Made by a program: the position numbers and the translations under genes. Shown here piece by piece: positions 23,875-29,402 of a stretch of 29,402 bases of DNA. Position 1 is the first letter of the stretch; every line of letters starts with the position of its first letter. Origin of the DNA: Cruorifilaria tuberocauda (Eukaryota; Nematoda; Chromadorea; Rhabditida; Onchocercidae); assembly GCA_013365365.1 (NCBI GenBank), contig JABVXU010000637.1:1-29402 (forward strand), written 5' to 3'. The notes under the pieces were generated by a model that searched no databases, was not told the origin of the DNA, and saw only the letters and a program-made list of their open reading frames with translations.

Positions 23875-26070
23875 ATAAATTGTGCAATTATATCTGTGTA
23901 TATTTGATTGCTTGCATACGTAAGTGATATGAAATGACGTTAGATGTTGTGCTGTGTTGTATTTTATGCTCAAGCATATAACATTTATGGCACTTTCATG
24001 GTTATTGAACTTGTATCGTCCAAGAAGCTCATCATTATCATGTGTGCATCATACAACGAAATATTCTATCATGAATGAATTGTAGCCTGTACTTTTCATC
24101 TGTTCTCCTCACCATTCTTTTAACCTATTCGCTATTATATCGTCATAAGAGATCTGAATGAAGCAAACGAATAAGTATTTAGTACTAATTTTTCAAATAA
24201 AATTAGTCTATAATAGTATTAACTGTATATTTCCATTGCTTGCCAAATCAGACAATTTAGATTACAGATAAGAGAAGAGTAAAATTCCAACTCTATATTT
24301 CCTCTATTTCATCGGTCTCGGTACAAATGCGCGGTTGATGACATACATGGGAAACTTCATTCAACAAAGATTAAAAAGCATAATTATGTTAACCGCTAAA
24401 ATACAGTTTTCAAGATATCCACTGCATCGATTGATGATCTACTGTTGCTTTACGATAAGCTAGCAATTGTATTGAACTTTTGGGCATTTTCTAATTTCAG
24501 CGCATAAAATTTACGAAATGGTAAAACAGGGATGAAAAACGTGCTAATAAAACGTGAAGTACTGAAAAATCTCAGTCTTTCATTAGCATTTTCAGCGAAG
24601 TATGTTCAATAGTAAAGAGCTGTTGTGAAGGTAGATGATGAAATAGGGATTGAATTTTTGTGAATTACATTCAGAAAATGAATGCTCGGAAAATGAAAAG
24701 AATTCCGCGTTTGATACTTGCAATCAGTTTAAGCCTTCTTGTCAGTGTTACTTCCTTCTTTTAGCATCAAGCTTTTTTATCTCATTTCTAAAATCTCTCA
24801 TTTCCTTTCTTTTCTCTAATCCATTAGTTTTTAAAGCTTGCAAATCACTAGAATGGGACAGTAAATTATTTAAGCTGTTGACATTTGTTTCTATTCGAGA
24901 AATACTTCCACAATAATAGGACGAAGTGTTAATTTATAACTTCGCAAAGTGTTATTGAATCTAATAATAAATGTTAAATTTTCGATGTAAATAACATTTA
25001 CATTAGCGTTTGAACATATTTTTCTGACTTGAACCTTTCCACTGTTAATTACGATGAATAACATTTAAAAGCAATAAGTTGGATTTTGCGGAAGGCTACT
25101 TAATTCTCTCAATCCCTCTTTTCATTGATCGTTGATTCCTTTTATTAGAGAGGACCATGCATTTTCTATTTCCACTGAAGAACATATAGCCCATTATGCT
25201 TAGATTGTAGTCAGATCATATGCTTAGATCATATATATATTGCTGTGTGAAGCAAGCTATTAATCTTGGAAAGTAATATTTTTTCAATCAATTTTCACTA
25301 TTAAATAGTTGTTATCTTGAAATTTCTCTTACTCGAAAATTGTTTAAATTGTAATGTTTCAAGATCGTCAAATCATATTATTTTTGGATTGGTGACTTAA
25401 ATAGCTGTAAGAAATAAAATCGGTAAGCGTCATTGCGTAATCGTAATTGAATATGATGAAACCTCTCCGCACAAGCAATAACTTCGATTTTTGACAACCG
25501 TTTCCAAAAAACAATCTGTTATGATCCTAACATTCCTTGCACATCGCTTATCTCAATTGATTATTACCGTTATTAATACAGTGTCTCCACAGCTAATCTC
25601 ATTATTACACTGCATTTTCGATCATTTTTTTCTACATCCTTTTGAATATATATTTTTTAACTCTCAAGAATATTATATTTTATAAAAGTGTGACTACTTA
25701 CTTCAGGGATTCTTCAATTATATATGTATTTGTGGATTTATTTTTTCAATATTTATTGGAAAATAGAAATGCGAAAAAAAACCCCTAAATGCTGCAAGAT
25801 TCCATTTCATCTATCAATCGAAGAATTTTTCATTAAAAAAATGATAATGTTTGCTCATAAAAAATGATAATGTGCGAAATGCTTTTGAATAATTTTTTTT
25901 TTATTTGACACATTTCGAAAGCATTTAAACTATGATTAAATATTTAAATCTTCTTCTGGAAACTTCTAAAACTTGTTTGTTTGAGAAAGAGCTTGCAAAA
26001 AAATATTCTGGAGCAAGAAATAAACTTGAAACATCCATATCCAGCAAATGACTGTGGCTACTCATTTGCG

Positions 26071-26132
26071 CTTTCACAGCAACGATCGATATACCGCCAG
26101 AAGATTTAAATCCAACACTTACTAATCACTTC
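26071..26132 (+). promoter_or_regulatory. Candidate acceptor and leader of the TIAR-like gene
   Basis: CTTTCACAG ends at 26079. From there to the ATG at 26133 the frame stays open for 17 codons, while an in-frame TGA sits at 26049-26051. This is either a trans-spliced leader exon or the coding start of an internal exon whose upstream partner was not found. Confidence 0.5.
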
Positions 26133-29100
26133 ATGAAAAATATCATGACAATGACAGCATTATCACAAATTAATAACTCGGCATCAACGGCTCATCAATT
26201 GAATTTCCTTAGCTCAACTTCAACAGTGGTACCAAGCCATTTGATTGGAAATACTTCATCACCAATTTGTTCCACTTCGGTGGTAATGCTCAATTCTGGA
26301 TGTCAACCACTGCAACAATACATAAATTTAATCAATCAGTACAGTCAACCAGTACCAATGCTTCCACCAGTTACGAATATATTCGAAGGTGTCCCAATAT
26401 TCCTTCTCCCTCAGTCATCTTCAAGTTCTCCAGCAGGTGCACTGTACTGCAATCCACATCAGCGACCTAACATTGTATGTTCAAAGCTTTTTTACAACAA
26501 CTTATTCGATCCGTTTAGCAACAAATCATTTTGACTTAACAGAGTCATTCGATTCTTCATAACACTTATTACTTTTAATAACACAACTCTATGCCTAACA
26601 GTATCAATCATCAAACGATTTCGTATATTCGTTATTATTTATAGGGCACTTCTTCATTGAGCTTTATAAAGTATTCAAACAGCGTTATCGAAATATCGAA
26701 GATGTGATTGGGTATTTTTGACTTGTTAGAAGCTTTTAGAGATAGTTCTAACCTAGCTATTAGGAGTTATTATTTTCACATTGCAATGAGGTATGCAAGC
26801 TAGATTTCGCTGATAAATAGCATTGGCAGTGAGATGTTTACAGGAAACGAGAACAAACGTGTGTCAAGGAAGTCAATCACCAAAAGTGGACACAAGCAGT
26901 ATGTTTCAAGTTGAATTATTGAATTTTGATTAAAGTCATAGAATTATGCGTAAAATTGAATTATTGATTTAAAAAAAAAAGGAGAAGGAAAATTAGAGGC
27001 CATCGAATTGGCAATCAGACAAAATCAATTCATCTTTATTTCAGAGAATTTTCATGTATTTGTTGGCGACTTGGCTACCGAAGTAGACAACTGTACGTTG
27101 AAAGCAGCGTTTGAAAGCTTTGGGGAGATCTCGTCAGTTTTCAGACCCTTTTACAATTTACCTCTTTACAGCCTCTCTGCGAACTTTCTTCTTACCAGCG
27201 TTTATCAATCGTTGACTGTAGAATTTTCGCAACATCCTTGCCCTATAAGTTTAATAAATGGTATCTCCGATTTATTGAGAGCTGATCCCACAGCTATCAT
27301 ATTTCAGTGAAGCCAAAGTGATCAGAGACCCTCAAACATTAAAATCGAGAGGTTATGGCTTTGTGTCATTCCCTCTTAAAGAGGTAAGTTCGTCTATCTT
27401 TAGCGTCTTTTTACTCGATTCAAGGCCATTTTTGTTATTTATCATAGTAATCTGCGAAAATAGTATTTTTAATTGTAAATGATGGACGCAATAACTTGGA
27501 AACGGTGTAATCTTTTACCTTCAGCAAACTTTTAATCTTACTTCTTCGGTTGCAGAGAAACATTAGCCTAGCAAGAGATCTATTGCACTGTTTAATCCAA
27601 AAAAATGCTTCAATTTTTAGAGTGCGGAGAAGGCGATAGAAGAAATGAACGGACAGATGATCGGACGACGACAAATACGTACAAACTGGGCAGTGCACAG
27701 ATTTGATGGAGGAGAAGATAATGTCATGAAACCAACTACATACGATAATATATTCAACGCAACTCACGCTGCCAACACATCCGTTTATGTAGGCGGCATT
27801 TCATCTTCTACTACGGGTAAATTTTGCTATGCTGGACATCTTCTAATGTATTGTAAATTGTGCAGATTGAATTTATGCATCATATTATCTCAGATATGTT
27901 ATCAATAACTTCTAAATTATTGAAAAAGTTGAAAATTGTATGATTTTGCAAAAGGAAGGCCTTCGTTTCTGTTTTGGAAAGAAAGTTTTCCCATTATTAA
28001 TCTTTCTCACATTAATATACATACTCTTTTTAGTTCCAAACCTTTCCTCTTTGGTCACAAGTTGATTCAGAAGAGATTAAGAAATTGAATTTCAAAAGCC
28101 ACTAATTCATTGGCGAATCTTGTAAAATGGCATATCCTTAATCTAGATTTCTAGGAATTTGACGATATTTTTTCATGATGACCTAAGTATACAAGATTTC
28201 CTTTTGCAAATTCGTGATCGATTACATTCATACATGAGAATTTAAAAGTTCGGCAGAATGGAAGGTCTATTTCTGTAGCCCTCCATTACAATCTTTAAGC
28301 AGAGGATTTCTGGATCCGTTCATTCAAATTCTTCTTTGCTTTACGACTTTGCAAAAAGAAAAAAGAAATACGATGAACAGAAGAAAAGGAAAAAGCGAAA
28401 CCTATTTGTTGCCCGTTTTTTACTGATTTGATTTTTAGTGAACCTGTTTCTTCTGTCTACAGCCTGAAGCAAGTTCTATTCCTTATTTTTTCAATAGGAT
28501 TTTATGCAGATCTCAATGGAAAGTTTAAAATGCAGTGATGTAGTGGATAATCTCATTTGATTAAAATGAAAGTATATCGAAGATCTTTGAAAGATGCATT
28601 ACTTCTGAGAATTGGACAGTTCTGAAAAATTTTTATCTAATCTATGAATAAATGCAGATGAAGAACTTATGCAGTCGTTTTCCGCAATTGCTACTGTGAC
28701 CGAAGTGCGATTATTCAAACAGCAAGGATATGCGTTCGTACGTTATTTGAGTAAGGAAGCTGCCGCTCGAGCCATCATGTCAATGAACGGAAAGGAGATA
28801 AATGGTCAGAAAATACGATGTAGTTGGAGTCGAATAGCCACGGATAATAATGTAATTATATTTTAATACTCACTATTTTTCCAATTGCATGTAATTTCAT
28901 AAATGACCTTTGAGGTTGTGTTGCTTTTTATTTGTCCTTTAAAGTTTTCATTAGCGTAAATCAATTTATGAGAATTAGAAGTCGGGGACGACGTAAATGT
29001 CATTAGTAGTATATGAACTTAAATTAAGAAATTATTCAGAATATACTTTAAAATATCACCTTAATCATGTCAAAAATTTGCACATAAAAAGTAACAGCAG

Positions 29101-29266
29101 TTTTCAGATTAATTTATCAAATCAAACGGTTGGTAGTGTAAATCTTTTGACAAACAATATCATGGGATTCAGTCCGCTTATAAATCCAATAGTATGGAAT
29201 CAAAATCAGTGCTTGCCACAATTTTGTGGACATCCGTTGGTCTTTGGTCAACCTTCGTGCAAGTGA
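26133..29266 (+). CDS. tiar: TIA-1/TIAR-type RNA-binding protein with two RRMs
   Basis: Seven exons join in phase into 369 aa: 26133-26474, 26844-26898, 27045-27132, 27308-27383, 27621-27816, 28658-28851, 29108-29266. Residues 1-133 are Ser/Gln/Pro-rich and of low complexity. The first RRM (~135-210) has RNP2 HVFVGDL, RNP1 RGYGFVSF and the TIA signature GRRQIRTNWA, matching RRM2 of TIA-1/TIAR. The second RRM (~241-311) has VYVGGI and QGYAFVRY, matching RRM3. The C-terminal 52 residues are Asn/Gln/Pro-rich, as in the prion-like tail of the family but shorter. Such proteins bind U-rich RNA, regulate splicing and translation, and enter stress granules. RRM1 is not present in the model. Introns 26475-26843 and 27817-28657 contain nothing recognisable. 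Confidence 0.92.
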
Positions 29267-29402
29267 TAGAAAAGGAAGAGTATATGAAGCACTCCATCGC
29301 TAATTACTAATTAGTCATTACACGATTTAACTTTTTCCTTCCTATTTAAATAACAAATTACTATTTTTCCAAAAAAAAACATTAAATTGATGAAGGCCTG
29401 TT

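Noticed and set aside
27045..27310. Reading straight through the first RRM into 27310
   Set aside because: The frame leaves the RRM fold after GEIS. Splicing at 27133 (GTCAGT) to 27308 restores EAKVIRDP and RNP1.

Overview
This is a window of eukaryotic nuclear DNA, very probably from a parasitic nematode, with a spirurid or filarial worm as the best guess. It is AT-rich. Short exons of about 30-230 bp are separated by AT-rich introns, most ending in the nematode-style acceptor TTTCAG or TTNCAG. One gene has a bare 3' splice acceptor 4 nt before its start codon, as expected for spliced-leader trans-splicing. The species is inferred, because nothing in the sequence names it.

Five protein-coding genes could be modelled by joining exons by phase and comparing them with remembered family sequences. 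On the minus strand, from high to low coordinates, are MTMR9 (catalytically dead myotubularin-related protein, 13465-9230, 3' end unresolved), a GAPR-1/GLIPR2-like CAP protein (8436-6599, first exon not found) and a seven-transmembrane protein of the TMEM145/GPR180 family (5077-2156, complete in 12 exons, 540 aa). On the plus strand are O-GlcNAcase (OGA, 14762-20973, complete in 22 exons, 886 aa) and a TIA-1/TIAR-type RNA-binding protein (26133-29266, 7 exons, 369 aa).

MTMR9 and OGA are head to head across 1.3 kb. The remaining DNA is gene-poor: 1-2155, 5078-6598, 13466-14761 and the long gap 20974-26079, which holds a roughly 150-bp TG microsatellite. No rRNA, tRNA, CRISPR array or transposon was recognised.

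The three minus-strand genes all belong to families linked to endomembranes (MTMR9 to endosomal phosphoinositides, GAPR-1 to Golgi membranes, TMEM145/GPR180 to membrane and secretory roles). OGA and TIAR act in the nucleus and cytoplasm on protein O-GlcNAc and mRNA. No shared pathway is evident.

The notable points are gene-structure oddities: two GC-AG introns, a duplicated and broken splice acceptor in OGA, an MTMR9 without a recognisable C-terminal coiled coil, and a TIAR-like protein without RRM1. I found no convincing new biological system.
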